Positions 1-13,698 of a stretch of DNA of 64,000 bases are shown piece by piece (the first letter of the stretch is position 1; each line of letters starts with the position of its first letter). Origin of the DNA: Notolepis coatsorum. Its lineage: Eukaryota > Chordata > Actinopteri > Aulopiformes > Paralepididae. The translations under genes were made by a program, and so were the position numbers. Where the stretch lies: NCBI GenBank assembly GCA_963971535.1, contig OZ020593.1, positions 11,574,560 through 11,638,559 on the forward strand, written 5' to 3'. The notes under the pieces are model-generated. The model had not been told where the DNA came from, ran no database searches, and saw only the letters and a program-made list of their open reading frames with translations.

Positions 1-415
1 AGAAGAAAACGCCTTCGTAAAAGAAGAAGAAAACGCCTTCGTAAGAGAAGAAGAAACCGCCTTCGTAAGAGAAGAAGAAGAAAACGCCTTCGTAAGAGAA
101 GAAGAAAACGCCTTCGTAAGAGAAGAAGAAGAAAACGCCTTCGTAAGAGAAGAAGAAAATGCCTTCGTAAGAGAAGAAGAAGAAAACGCCTTCGTAAGAG
201 AAGAAGAAAACGCCTTCGTAAGAGAAGAAGAAGAAAACGCCTTCGTAAGAGAAGAAGAAGAAAACGCCTTCGTAAGAGAAGAAGAAAACGCCTTCGTAAG
301 AGAAGAAGAAGAAAACGCCTTCGTAAGAGAAGAAGAAACGCCTTCGTAAGAGAAGAAGAAACGCCTTCGTAAGAGAAGAAGAAGAAAGCGCCTTCGTAAG
401 AGAAGAAAGGTTTTC
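1..415. repeat. 24/27-bp minisatellite, coding-competent
   Basis: About sixteen tandem units built on a core like AGAAAACGCCTTCGTAAG, mostly 24 or 27 bp long, so most steps keep reading frame. On the plus strand one frame gives an Arg/Lys-rich repeat (RKRLRKRR-like) and a second gives an acidic repeat (ENAFVREE-like). The frame breaks near 330-390, where a 23-bp unit occurs. It lies beyond the last visible hexb exon on the hexb 3' side. No start codon or splice context supports translation, so I call it a minisatellite; part of an exon of a repetitive protein cannot be excluded because the array touches the window edge. Confidence 0.85.
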
Positions 416-696
416 TCATGATATGAAATTGAACAACTTATAGATCAATAGAATATCTATAAATTGATGTTGTTAGGCATGCAGGACATTCTAATAGTAC
501 TACAACAGGGTATATGCAGGTATCAACAAGTTCAATTTAAGACTTTTTAAGACCTATCTTTTTTAATATAGGACCAATTTCACAATCATACTAGCAACAC
601 TGAACTGGCGACTGCACTCGCGCGCCGACTTAAATTATTGCGTGTTCCATACAAGCCCCGCAAAAAGACAACTTGAATATATTAGATGTGTATCTA

Positions 697-727
<31 letters not shown>

Positions 728-1100
728 TTAGATATATCATACCTTTTAAGGCCTTAAATTGAGAATTATGGATTTAAGACGTCTTAAGACGTTTTAATAC
801 CCTGCAGATACCCTGTACTCATCTCATGATATGAAATTTTAAAACATATAGATCAATAGACGATCTATGAGTTGAAATTAGGCATGCAGGACATTCTAAT
901 AGTACTAGAAATGCCTCTGGGGGGGGGGGGGGGGGGGGGGCTTCCACTCAGGGTTCCCACAGACATTGCAAAATGAAATTCAAGGACTTTCAAGTACTAT
1001 TTTAAAAGGGCATTTAAAAGGATACAATTAACTTTGAAATGCTGTTTTTTTTACAGAAGAAAAAAAGATCTGATCCAATATTTATGGTTTAAAACCAATT
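416..1100. repeat. AT-rich intergenic or intronic DNA with a direct repeat
   Basis: No gene seen. About 95 bp recurs in the same orientation at 416-525 and 822-910, sharing the core GGCATGCAGGACATTCTAAT. An (AT)n run lies near 700-722 and a poly-G run at about 920-940. This is probably a decayed mobile element, but no terminal repeat or target duplication is clear. Confidence 0.5.
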
Positions 1101-1299
1101 TCCGACAATTAATTACACTTTAAATTTTTTTTATTCTGTTTCTTGATTCTGAAATTTTTTATCATGGATGAACAAAACCGTTCAATGCGAATGGTTGATT
1201 TGAATTTCAATTACTTTTTAAGCACCTTGTTTTCAAGGAATTCCAGGCCTTCACTTTTTTCAAAAACCAAGCACTTTAAGCACTTCAAAGACCTTGTGC

Positions 1300-2260
1300 A
1301 AACCCAGGTTGCTCAGAATAAAGCGGCTCGCCTGGCACTAGGCTGTTCATACAGGACAAGTATTGGTTTTATGCATGAACATCTGACATGGCTGATGGTT
1401 GAAAATAAAGTATCGATGAGTCTTCTAATGCTACTGCGGAACATTATTAGCACTGGTAAGCCATCTAGCTTGGCTCAGCAGTTAGAAATGACTTCTGAAC
1501 ATGGTTACAACACTAGAGGGGCCACTGCTGGTAACATCAGAACAAAAACGGCACCAAAATCAAATTTTCTCAAACTCACTGGTATATATTATGTCAATAG
1601 CACTCTGGAATGCTCTGCCGAAAAACATCTCATCCACAATACATAATAAAATTACTTTCAAAACAAATATTAAGAGATATCTTGCAAACATGTCAAGTAT
1701 GTAACTGTTATGTGTATTTTATCTTTTTTTTGTTTGACTGGAATGTTAGATTTTATAATGTGAATTTGTATACCGGTATTTGTATTCATTTTTTATTTGT
1801 GTTTTGTCAAGTATGTAACTGTTATCTGTGTATTTTATCTTTTTTTTGTTTGACTGGAATGTTAGATTTTATAATGTGAATTTGTATATTTGTATTATTA
1901 TTTTTTTTTTTTTTTAAGATTTATTTTTTAGCGTTTATCGCTTTTCCTGGTCAGACATGACCGACAGATACAGTGAGGGTGAAACGGGAGAGAGAGCAGG
2001 GGAAGACATTCGGCAAATAACGGCGGGTCCGGGAATCCAACTCGGGTCGGCCGATCGGCGACGCAGCACGGTACATGGTGTGCTACTGGAGCGCCCCTAA
2101 TTGTATTAATTTTTAATTTGTGTTTTGTTTTTATTTTTTATTCGTATTTTTGGTTGTACATTTGTATTGTATTTGTTTTGTCCAGGACCCCAGGAAGACT
2201 AGAGGCTGTTTCATGTGTCTCTAATGGGGATCCTTTAATAAACATAAACCCTGTCCACTT
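1300..2260 (+). mobile_element. 5'-truncated LINE 3' end (Rex/Babar-like RT tail)
   Basis: Two overlapping frames together carry the typical C-terminal signature of fish non-LTR reverse transcriptases: HGYNTRG, then about 35 residues later ALWNALPKNI, then an F-K-x-N-I-K-R-Y-L ending. The coding part is broken by frameshifts. An AT-rich 3' untranslated tail follows, ending near the AATAAA-like signal around 2239. A SINE-like insertion interrupts the tail (1895-2105). The assignment rests on similarity to the better-preserved copies at 46.2 kb and 56.6 kb. It is a dead fragment. Confidence 0.65.
1895..2105 (-). mobile_element. SINE-like insertion with poly-A tail
   Basis: Read on the minus strand, this begins with a GC-rich head near 2100, contains a B-box-like stretch (CCGAGTTGGATTCCC) and ends in an A-rich tail (the poly-T at about 1895-1915 on the plus strand). 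It sits inside the AT-rich tail of the LINE fragment and differs sharply from it in base composition. The tRNA origin is inferred from the head; an A box is not clear. Confidence 0.45.
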
Positions 2261-2321
2261 CTAAATAGCCTGGCATGGACTCAGTAGGGCTCAGTCCGGG
2301 GAACCGCCTCTTCTCAGTTAC

Positions 2322-2687
2322 CTTAACTCCGTTGTCGAACACCTCCTGCCAGATCATATATCCCTTCTGGGTCGTGCTGACGATATCGAGGAGTCTTATC
2401 GAACCAGAAGAAAGGAGAAAAAAAAAACGTCAATCGTACATTTTTGCTAAAACACGGCATGGAATTCGAAGCGTGGGGGAGCGAGAGCTCCTCGAGTTCT
2501 TTACACGTCTGCATAGGTTTCGTCTGAACGATGAATCTCTCACACCTCTGGATGTAGAAGGATTCCAGCTTGCTGTAGTCGCGCCCGAAGCCTTGCTGAT
2601 CCATGAACTTCGTGATATCTGGGTTGGATCTCCTGCAGGGGGAGTGGGGGTGTGGCAGGTCACGTTTCTGATGTTGTCACTTCTACC

Positions 2688-2734
<47 letters not shown>

Positions 2735-5700
2735 TTTTTTATTTTCGTGTCTTACCTACAGGTGTATGCCCAGCCCATTATGGGCTTACAAGACACATGA
2801 ACAATAAGTATATAATAGTATACTTGACAAATTACTTGACAAATGACATATAGACCAAGATGGCCACAAGAAAAAGAAAATACAATAAAACGTAATATAA
2901 CACAAGCTGTAAACAAAGAAACAAGAGGAATTCATATACAATTATATATATTAATTAATTATATATAATAATAATAATTCATTACATTTATATAGCGCTT
3001 TTCTAGACACTCAAAGCGCTCCCCACAATGTAGGGTGGAAATTGCCTCCTTCACCACCACTGGTAGCACCCAACCTTGGGCCACGCAGGCTCAATGGCTG
3101 CCATACACACTGGCATAACACCGCTACCGTCATCTCTACAGGCAGTCAAATGTGCTGCCATTTCGACCATATACTGGTAATACCTGTGTGACTGGCTGTA
3201 AAGCTCACTGCACCTTGAACACCAGGGCTAAGTGGCCCCCTTTGTCTACGCGGAGGCAACATCCATTGGCTGACATTTAATTATTATGAGTTCATTCTTG
3301 GTTTGCTCTCCTATCTCACATCACGTAACACTGGCAGCTATACTGCCCTGCAGAAGCTAACTGCAGTTACAGCATCTTATTTCTAAATTGAGTTATCAAC
3401 GTATGCTCTCTCTTATGAACATTCTTACTGATTCCCCCCCCCCCCCCCCCCCTGTCTGTCATGGTGCCCCTCTCACTGCAATATTGCCTTATTTACATTT
3501 ACATTACACAGGCTTTACATTTACACAGGCTTTATGCCTCTCGCTTGTCTGTCTTAATGCATGGGTGTCAGGGACGTGCACAGGACTTTAGAGGGGCAGG
3601 TGCTCAAAGGCTGAAAAGGGCACTACACTTGTGTGTATATATTAACAGAGCGCGCGCAAGCACGATTTTTAAGGGCCCTTTTCGGGTGGGGGGCCCCCTT
3701 TTTATGCTTTTTGGGGGGTTTTGGTGATCAAATATTGAATATTGAACTATAATAATCAGTGCAGGAGCTCACTTATCCTTGAAAGACACTTTTATCACTG
3801 TTTTATGACTTAAAAGGCCCATACATCTCCATAAATGTTCAGGGGGGAGGGAATAAGTGCTTACCCTACAGACCCCAAGAAGTGCTGTATATTCTGTATT
3901 GTTTAATATAAATGCATTTTTTATTCCAATCCCGATTTGTATTTGAGATTCCCAAATCCCATCGGACTTGACTTCTTCGTGTCCCTCAATGAGTGTAATA
4001 CCAGCATTCAACTGTATGCGCCACAGCGGTTTCTATCATCATCACCACCCACGCTATGCATAAAATATATAGGTCCGCGGAGAGGCACGCTGAGGAGGCC
4101 GTGCAAACTGCAATGGAATATGGGGCATCTCTCGCTCTTTACCTAATATTTTTATTCTATCCTGAAATTTTTCAGTTGGAAGGGCAGTCTATATGCGTAA
4201 CGGTAAAAAAAAAAAAAAAAAAAAATTCAAAAAGGGCACTTTTTTGATGAGGCTCAAAAAGGCAGGTGCTCAAGCACCCCTCAGCCTCTATGTGTGCACA
4301 TGCCTGATGGGTGTGCTACTCTCTGTTCTCTGTGCTTCTATTCCTGTTCCGCTTGTTGTCATGAGTAAGTGGAAGATATGCCGCAAATGTCATAACTGTA
4401 TATTGCTTGTCTGGTATATTTGGACGTGTCCCTTTGTCCTTGAACTTTTTAAGATCGTTGTGCTTTTAGTTGGGTTTGTAAAAGTTTGCATCGCGGCTGT
4501 CGTTTAGCTACAGTATGTCGGAAATGCTTAACCCGAATAATTTTTCAGAATAATTTTCCCTTCCACTGCCACACTACAGAAGGTTAACCCTTTACTATCA
4601 CACTACCTAGTGTGATAGTAAAGGGTTAACCTTCTGTAGTGTGGCAGTGAAAGGGTTACGGTCGCCAAATCCGCCAAGCCACACTCACCTTTAACATTCA
4701 CTTTAGACACTGAGTTTCTAACACGACACCATATTTTTATCTATTTATTACTAAAATATTTGCACTACCTCTCTACCTAATTTTTGCACTTCAGTTTTGT
4801 ATATTTTGTTTGGTGTTTGGTTTTTATTCTTTTCCTTTTTTTTTCTCTCTTTACTGTATGAAGCACATTCTCAGGAGGCCCATACAGGACCAAGCATTTC
4901 ACTATAATGTACATAGTTCCTTATAATATGTGACGGGGAAAAAAAACAAAACTTGAATGCCTCTCACCAGCAGCTGAAGTCGACCTCGTCTCCCCCCAGA
5001 TGGACGTAGGCGTCGGGGAACACGGTGCTGATCTCCTTGAAGAACAGGCTCATGAAGTCGTAGGTGGTGTTCAGGATGGGGTTGACCGGCCCGAAGGAGC
5101 CGGAGGGGCTGCCCCCAGAGTAGCAGGGCGTGAGCAGGTCCTTCTGGCCTGAGGAGGAGAGGCGCTGGAGGTTATTTAAGAAAGAGGGGACTTCCTGTTG
5201 ACTATACATATATATATTGTATAGTATATATTAGGGCTGTCCCCGACTAAGGATTTGGATGGTCGACTATGATTGGCCAAAATTTGCCGTTAGTCGACTA
5301 TTGGTAAAAAAAAAAAAAAAAAAAAGTATAATATAAAAAAACTATTCTTTCTTTTTTTTCATTCCATTTGGGCTGTGGGGGTGCTTAATGTCTGAAGGAG
5401 TCGACTGAAGGCTTCTTGTCCTCTGCAAAAGCATGCAATTGGTCCACTGATGGATACATCTTGATATTTGTCTAGTCTAGTGTGTTCATTAGATGGGTGA
5501 AATCCTCTTTCAGTGCCTCTGTGCCTGTTTTCGTAGGCAGTTAGCCTCTGGTATGCGTGCCATTAGCGCTAGCCACGCTTCTAGGCCTCTTTTCTTTTGG
5601 AAAGAATGATGTAAAAAAATTTAATAAAAAATTATATTCGACTAAGAGGTTGGCTAGTCGACTACGGCTCCTTTCGACCGATTAGTCGACTAATAGGGGT

Positions 5701-8700
5701 CAGCCCTAGTATATATACTATACATATACTATACATATTGTACACACTATACTATATATATTGCTACTGTCATTTTGTATTTTATTTACTTGTATGCATG
5801 TACATAACCTTGTTTTTGTTGCAGCCTCCCACCCCCCCTTCCCACAAAAGGCTGTTGCTTTTTGGACAGGCTGCTTTAGTATATAAGAATTTGTTCTTAA
5901 CACTATGATCGCCGGGAACGAGTTTTCACGTCATTCCGAGCCATGCTCATTCTGCCGAAGACGCCGTAACTCGTCTTTGATGTCAATATTTCAAAAATCT
6001 GTCATCGAAATCATATTTCCTTTCCGGAGCCCTGAGACACACTGCTGATCTCCTCTCAACTCTCTAGCGGTTCAAGAGCGCCATCTGGTGGCCGATCGGC
6101 AGATCGCCAACCGGATATTAACCTTTGAACCGGTAGTACTCATCCAAATGTGGTCCGGCCACTCGCTATAGCTCCCGCGACTCCATCTTGAAACACTGGA
6201 TAATAGATCGCTCGCCCTAACTCAATAAACAACGTTATTTGGACGTATATACTATTATACAACCTGGAAATGGATCGGGCATTTCTACATCCCATAATAG
6301 AAAAAAATCTGTTCCACGCTCATCTGCCAGCGGCGCGAGGAAGCCACGGTAAGATTCAGCGTTATTTTCTAACGTATTCTATACTAACTGATCTGATGAA
6401 CATATGACCCACTCTGGATGAATCATCTAACGCTGCCCACGGAATTATAAACGATCCCCCGCCCATCCGGTCATCATCAGATCATACGTAGATCATTCTA
6501 GAAGTACGTCCAGTTGAAACTTTTTATCTCGCACAGATTCCTACCAAACTGTATTTGATCATCAATATAATGCATTTAGGGCTATAAATCACGTTCTGAA
6601 GAAAGCTGCAGAAAACGATAAAAACATACTTATACTTTAGACCATATTTTAGTATGAATATGTGAATGAAAAAGTTTAACGTTGCTACACCCTGAACAAT
6701 ACATATAGGACTTTGAATGGGCCCTAATAATGGCAATGTAGCAATAGAATTTAAAAAGTTATAGCCCTGCAAAGAAGGGGAACTTCTCCATAGACAAATA
6801 GAGCTGGCGAGGGATGGTAAATTATGAATTTAACCCATGGCGATTAAAGTGTTAATTGCTTGCCTGGATAAATAAAGGTTAAATGAAAAAAAAAAAAAAA
6901 ATACGTGTCGAGACGTTGGCTTAAATAAATCATTAAAGAAATAAAGAAATAAAAGCATGAGCGAAAACCTTTTTTCAATTCAGCGACTTTGCCTTCGTAC
7001 CGAAGCTTTCGCTCCCGTTTGCGGATAACGGGTCTGGATTCTTTTTTTTAAGGATGATTAGATTAGATTTAAATGTATCGTCATTATGCAGCACAAGTAC
7101 AGTACAAGTTTGGCATCCGACCAGAGTGCAAATGTAACAGTAAAGTGCAACAGTAAGTAACATACAATGTAGAGGTGATTAAACTGAGTGTAAAATATAT
7201 AAATTAGTACTACCGAGTATAGTGCTAATCAGATGAATGTACAGAGTTGTAGTATTAATATATATGTATGTATAGATATATATATATATATATATGTATA
7301 GGATAAAGACACTATGGTAGTAAGTCATACTAAGTAAGTAAGAGTAGGTAAGGGATATGTACAGATATAGTATATCTACAGATATGTAAAGAGGATTATA
7401 TGCAGCTATGTACACAGACAGATGTGGATATATATATATACGGAAAAAATTTATATATATAATATATATATAGACGGTATATACAGCATTATTGTACATG
7501 CTGTCATACAGAGTTATATACACGTGTATAAGTAGGTATATAGAGGGATTGTATGCAGGTATATATGGATATACATACTGTATGTATATATATATACACA
7601 GTAAATATAAATATATATTACCATGTTACCATTTGAAAAATCTCTATTATTTTATCTCTATTCCCTCTTTCCTTTCTCTCTCTCTCTCTCTATTCCCTCT
7701 TTCCTTTCTCTCTCTCTCTATTCTCTCTCTCTTTCTCTGACCGATTAGGTGAAATTAGGTGAAATACAACAAAAACACAGGACTTCACGACTCTCCTCTC
7801 GAGGAATGATGCCCACAAACCCACCTTTGCCCCAGGACTGGCTGTGCCCACAAACCCACCTTTGCCCCAGGACTGGCTGTGCCCACAAACCCACCTTTGC
7901 CCCAGGACTGGCTGTGCCCACAAACCCACCTTTGCCCCAGGACTGGGTGTGCCCACAAACCCACCTTTGCCCCAGGACTGGGTGTGCCCACAAACCCACC
8001 TTTGCCCCAGGACTGGCTGTGCCCACAAACCCACCTTTGCCCCAGGACTGGCTGTGCCCACAAACCCACCTTTGCCCCAGGACTGGCTGTGCCCACAAAC
8101 CCACCTTTGCCCCAGGACTGGGTGTGGCCTGGCGTGTCGAACTCCGGGACCACCCGGATGCCCCTCAGGCGTCCGAACTCGATGACCATCTTCACGTCGG
8201 CGGGCGTGTACACGTGTGTGTACGGGTGGTACGCCCCCTGTGGACAAACGTTTCCATTACAATGCACGGGCGTTTAAAAAATAATTATAATAATAACTTT
8301 TTATATTATAGCACCGGAATACAGATTACAGCTACAGAAGTGCTTTATGCAAAAGAACGAAAAACAAAAAGGACAATACAAATAAATAAATAATAACAAA
8401 ATTACAGTAAACAATAACAAATAAAAAAACGATAATAAAATATTTAAAGGTCAAACTCCACGTTGTATTTTTGTTCAATAAACAATGTGGACTAGGCCAA
8501 CAGTGGCTTTCATGAAGAAGGGGGAAAAAAGTATTGAAATTGACCCAGTTTTAGCGTTTTTATCAAACATTTTGTCTGCCCAACACAATCACCACGCACG
8601 TGCATATTTTAATCAATGGTTCATAACGTGCGTGTGTAATCGAAATGATCGTCACAACAGGTGCAGGGCACCAGGGGCTCACCAGGGGGCGCTGAGAGTC

Positions 8701-11700
8701 ACACAGCTAGTGGCAGGCAGAGAGCCTTGCTACCATAGATATATGCTTGCTACTAGCCGAATGAAAATGTATCCGTTTCACCTCACTATTGCTCCGTGAT
8801 TATAGCCATCCATCCATCTCTAAAGCTAACCACTATTTGTAAAAGCCACAACCACGTTACCATATTTGTAATAATGTAAATCATTGTGTCGTTGTACACA
8901 TAGTGTTTATAACGTTAGTAGATAACATAGCTTAGCTTGGTAGCTATTGTGCTAACAACATATCCCGACATCCGGCTCGCTGGCCGGCATGAACGGCCGA
9001 CCCAAAATGGTTCTCTCCTCTCTGTACACCCCGACCCGTCCCCACGGGTGCCCTGCCGGGGGGCCCATGGACGCGACGGCGGCGGCAGCCGCAGGGCGCC
9101 CGAGCCCGTAAAGGCTAGTGTTACACGATAGCTATGAGCTAACTAGCGCTGCGGGCTCCGGCGCCCCGCGGCCGCCGCCGTCGTCGAGTCCACAAGCTCC
9201 TCCGCGGGGACGGGGGCACACAAAGAGGAGAGAACCACCCGCAGGGACGGCGGGCTATAGGCTAACGTCAGTGAGTGTAGTGGTCCCGACTGCGTGTAGC
9301 AGGGACAGCGGAGATATAGGCTAACTGTGATGCACCGAGTGAGCCACCATTGATCTAGTACTATGACCCGGACGGACATAAGGCATACGTTTCCTGAAGT
9401 GACGTCACGGCCGTGCTAGGTGCTAGCGTCTGATAAGCTTTTAGATTCGGCTCATTAATATGCACCTGTTGTCCTGTTGTGACGTCGGCGTTTGATAAGC
9501 TTTTTTGATTTGCGCGTGCATGTTATTCGTGCATGGACCTTTTTAACTCTTTCAGAGTGGCATTTCCGGTGTCAAATGGAAAAAAATAAATAATGAAATT
9601 ATATACCAATGATGTAAACTACCCATAATTGATCAGTAGGGTTTAACGTGGAGGTTGGGCTTTAAGTTAAAATGATAGAAATAACGAAAAACAAGACAAT
9701 AAAATAAAGATAATAATTTATTTAAAAGCTAGTTAAAAAAGGTGAATGGAAGCGGACAGTGCCGGTTAGCCTTCGGGAAAGAGGTGTTAGTTGGACAACG
9801 CCTAGGCTAACCGGCACTGTCCGCTTCCAGTCATTGTGCTAAGCTAGGCTAACGTGCAGCCAGACAGCTTTCTACTGAACGCACAGAGAGGAAACTGGTG
9901 TCTATCTTCTCGTCTCGCTCTGGAGAAGACTGTAAGCTAATTTCCCAAAATGTTCCCATGTTACTTTAAGGCTCCTGGTAAGACCGGCGCGCTGACCTGC
10001 TGGCTCAGCTGTGGGAAGGTGCGGCTCAGGTAGGGGAACGAGGGGTCGTCCACGATGTGCCAGTGGAACACGTTGAACTTGTTCATCGCCATGGCTTCCT
10101 GTGTGCGGGAGAAGCAGGCGAGAAAATGTAAGGACATTTATGGTTAATCTTTTTTTATTAGAAGAATTTATGCAAATGTGTACATTCCAATTATACATCT
10201 TCCATTTCATTGCCCATTCATATCCCCTAACCCCACCCCATCCCACCCAAGGAGAGCGACAACAAACATACACATAAGACATAAATTTAAAAAAATTATA
10301 ATTAAACATAAATAGGTGCGGCTGGGTGGCGCAGCGGACATTGTGCTTGTCACCAACGCAAGAGACACCGGTCTCGAATCCGGCTGTCAGCGTTGCCTCC
10401 GGCTTGGGCCGGCCGTCATACTGACTCAATTGGCAGAGTCAGCGGGAGGAGAGTCGATGGGGGTGGTAATCTGGTCGTTGTAAAACAGCGACTCCTACAG
10501 GTCGGTCAGGGCAATTTTCACAGCAAAGACAGGAAAATGGCGGGGGCAGTGTGAGCCTCCCACACGTTGCACCTCGCCAATGAGAGTCCGCGCTGGCAGG
10601 TGAAAAGAAGTGACTGGCTGCCTCCACATGTATCGGAGGGGACATGTGATGGGCTTCTATCCTCCTTACGACCGGCCAGTGGGGGGCACATGCGAGCAAC
10701 GATCAGGGGAGGGAGAATTGGCACGAGAGGAAATTGGGATGGGAGAAAAATCACAGAAAAGAGGAGAAAAAGTGGGCCAAAAATAATTATTAAACATAAA
10801 TACAGACGTGACAGAAAAAAAACTACGCAAAAAGGGATTAAGTAAAATTTTAAGAAATAATAAGAAAAAAATTTATAATTAGAAGAAAAAAAACAATAAA
10901 AAAGAAAAACAGTAATAATAATAATATAATATAAGTAATACTCTCCATTCTGGTAGCATGTTTTCCAGATAGTTATAATAATAATAATAATAATACATCT
11001 ATTTTATATAGCGCTTTTCCAGGTGCTCAAAGACGCTTTACATGGGTAGGAGAGACAAAACTATGGCAAAACAAAAAAACAGAACAAAAACAGAATAAAA
11101 ATAATACATGACAAAAATAAAATAACACAGACAGAATTAGAGGTCAAAAGCAAGATTGAAAAGGTGAGTTTTGAGGGCTGATTTAAAAGATGTCAGGGTG
11201 TTTGCATCACGGATATGGCTGGGGAGGGCATTCCAGAGGGAGGGGGCAGCAGCAGCAAAGGCCCTGTCGCCCCAGGTCCGGAGCCTGGTCGTGGGAGGTG
11301 TTAGGAGGTTGGCATCTGCAGACCTAAGGCGACGGGTGGGCGTGTGACGGTGGAGGAGGTCGGACAGGTAGGGAGGGGCAAGGTTGTTGAGGGCTTTAAA
11401 TGTGATGAGTAGTATTTTAAAATGTATCCTGTATTTGATTGGAAGCCAGTGGAGGTCGTGGAGGACAGGGGTGATGTGATCAGAACGACGGGTGGAGGTG
11501 AGCATGCGGGCAGCAGAGTTTAGAAAGTAAATTTAACACCCTCAGCGGTAGTAAGACCACCACAATGCCATCTCCCAGCCATACGTGGTCTAGCGGTGTC
11601 AGAAAGGTAGGTGGGGGAAGGAGGGGGTCATGGGGTCTGAGGTTTGGAAGGAGAAGGGACTTAGGTCATATGGGTTTTGAAATTAAGTAGGAAGGGCTGC

Positions 11701-12176
11701 CATGTTTTGTGGAAAGTATCTGTGTGGCCTTGTGTTGTGAATCTGATTTTCTCTATGTGTATGAGAGACATAACATCCCTCATCCAGTGCAAATGTGAAG
11801 GGGGAGTGGCTGCCTTCCAGTTGAGTAGGATGAGGCGTCTGGCAATAAGTGAGGCAAAGGCCATAGCATTGGATTGCCCAATAGATATAGCGGAAGGAGG
11901 GCTGTCCCCGACTAAGGATTTGGATGGTCGACTATGATTGGCCAAAATTTGTCATTCCATTTGGGCTGTGGGGTGCTTAATGTCTGAAGGAGTCGACGGA
12001 AGGCTTCTTGTCCTCTGCAAAAGCATGTAATTGGTCCACTGATGGATACATCTTGATATTTGTCTAGTCTAGTGTGTTCATTAGATGGGTGAAATCCTCT
12101 TTCAGTGCCTCTGTGCCTGTTTTCGTAGGCAGTTAGCCTCTGGTATGCGTGCCATTAGCGTTAGCCACGCTTCTAG

Positions 12177-12217
<41 letters not shown>

Positions 12218-13662
12218 GACTAAGAGGTTGGCCAGTCGACTACGACTCCTTTCGACCGATTAGTCGACTAATCGACTAATAGGGGTCAGCCCTAGCAAAT
12301 TTAACAACATTTTGATCTCAACGCAAAACACAATCCAAGGGCCAAGACAGCAGCTTAAAACATTGAATTTCAACAGTTAAAACAGACAATGCAAAATTAC
12401 ACAATAAAACAATACCAAATGAATAACAGATAGACAAGATACAATCTGGTCAGAGCAATAGAGTTAAATAATGGGCCTTTCATATAAAGCAGGAGCAAGA
12501 ACGACATGAGGCTGATTCCAAGTTACTCACAAGGTTTTTTTTAAATGTTCTAAGAGAAATCAGCTCCTTATATAACACATTTACATTTGACATTGTCATT
12601 TAGCTGGCGTTTTTATCCAAAACGACTTACAAGTTTTGTGTACGACAAGTCGGCAGGAAGGGGCACGGCTCTATCAGCTGAGTAACAATGATCATTAAAG
12701 TGTTCAAACTTGAGTGCTACAGTGTTGGGTGTATGTTAGTATATTGAGAGGAGTGCATGACCGTAGAGGACAGTAAGAAGGTTACCGTAGTATTTGTTTT
12801 ATATATATAAATATATTTTTTTTTTTCAATTTTAAATAATGTTTAATTTCACAGCTCCATATTGATAATATAATCATTGTTACATTAACACACCCTTCCT
12901 GGACTATATATATATACTCAAAACTGTGAGCATCTGAACATGACACTGTTCATACTTTTTCCACAATACTGCACAATTGCACAGCCCTGCTACATATTCT
13001 ATTCCACTGTATTCTTATTCTAATTGAGTGTGTATATTCTACTACACCCTGCACAACTGTACAGCCCTGTCCTATATTATATAGTATTTTTTACTCAAAT
13101 TTAGTTTATATATTCCATTTGATTTTATTCTACTTGAATCGTCTGTTAATGTCGATGCGCCAAACGACCAAAACAAATTCCTTGTATGTGCAAACTTACT
13201 GCAATAAAGACCCCTTTCCGATTGTGATTCGGAACGAGGAGGAGCCTAAAACCCACGTACCAGATTGGCCAAGATGACTTTGACGGGCAGGAAGTGACGA
13301 GAGCTGTCCAATAAGATGCCTCTATGCGAGAACCTCGGGAAGTCACTGACGTGACTGGAGTTGATGCTTTTCTGACGGGACACAAAACAGAGTGATCCAC
13401 CGGGAGTCAAAAGCAGGCTCACATTTGGTGGAAAGTAGTTCTCGTGAATAATATGAAGACGACACCGAGATACATATGCACACAGAGGAAGAAGAATAAC
13501 TTCCTCTTCCTCAGTGTGATTAAGGAAGAGCAGATACGGCAAACTTACAGCTCCATATTGATCCTCGTAAACCAACTGGCTGAACGTCTCAAGACCTAAT
13601 GAAAATGGAGCAAGACACAGAGTGAATCGAAGAGGAACAAAACAGGATTTGTAAATCTCTTT

Positions 13663-13698
<36 letters not shown>

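Noticed and set aside
1143..2300. Missing 3' exons of hexb (11-14)
   Set aside because: Searched the minus strand from 1 to 2300 for the expected W-x-D/E, SAPWYL and GGEACMWGEYVD motifs; none present, so they lie outside the window.
7690..8393. Several long ORFs on both strands at the 35-bp repeat
   Set aside because: They arise from the stop-free minisatellite; only the hexb exon 7 part has protein homology.
10330..10390. tRNA gene (also at 15.4, 40.45 and 40.75 kb)
   Set aside because: A/B-box-like sequences are present, but there is no clean cloverleaf or acceptor stem and they sit in repeated elements; they are SINE heads.
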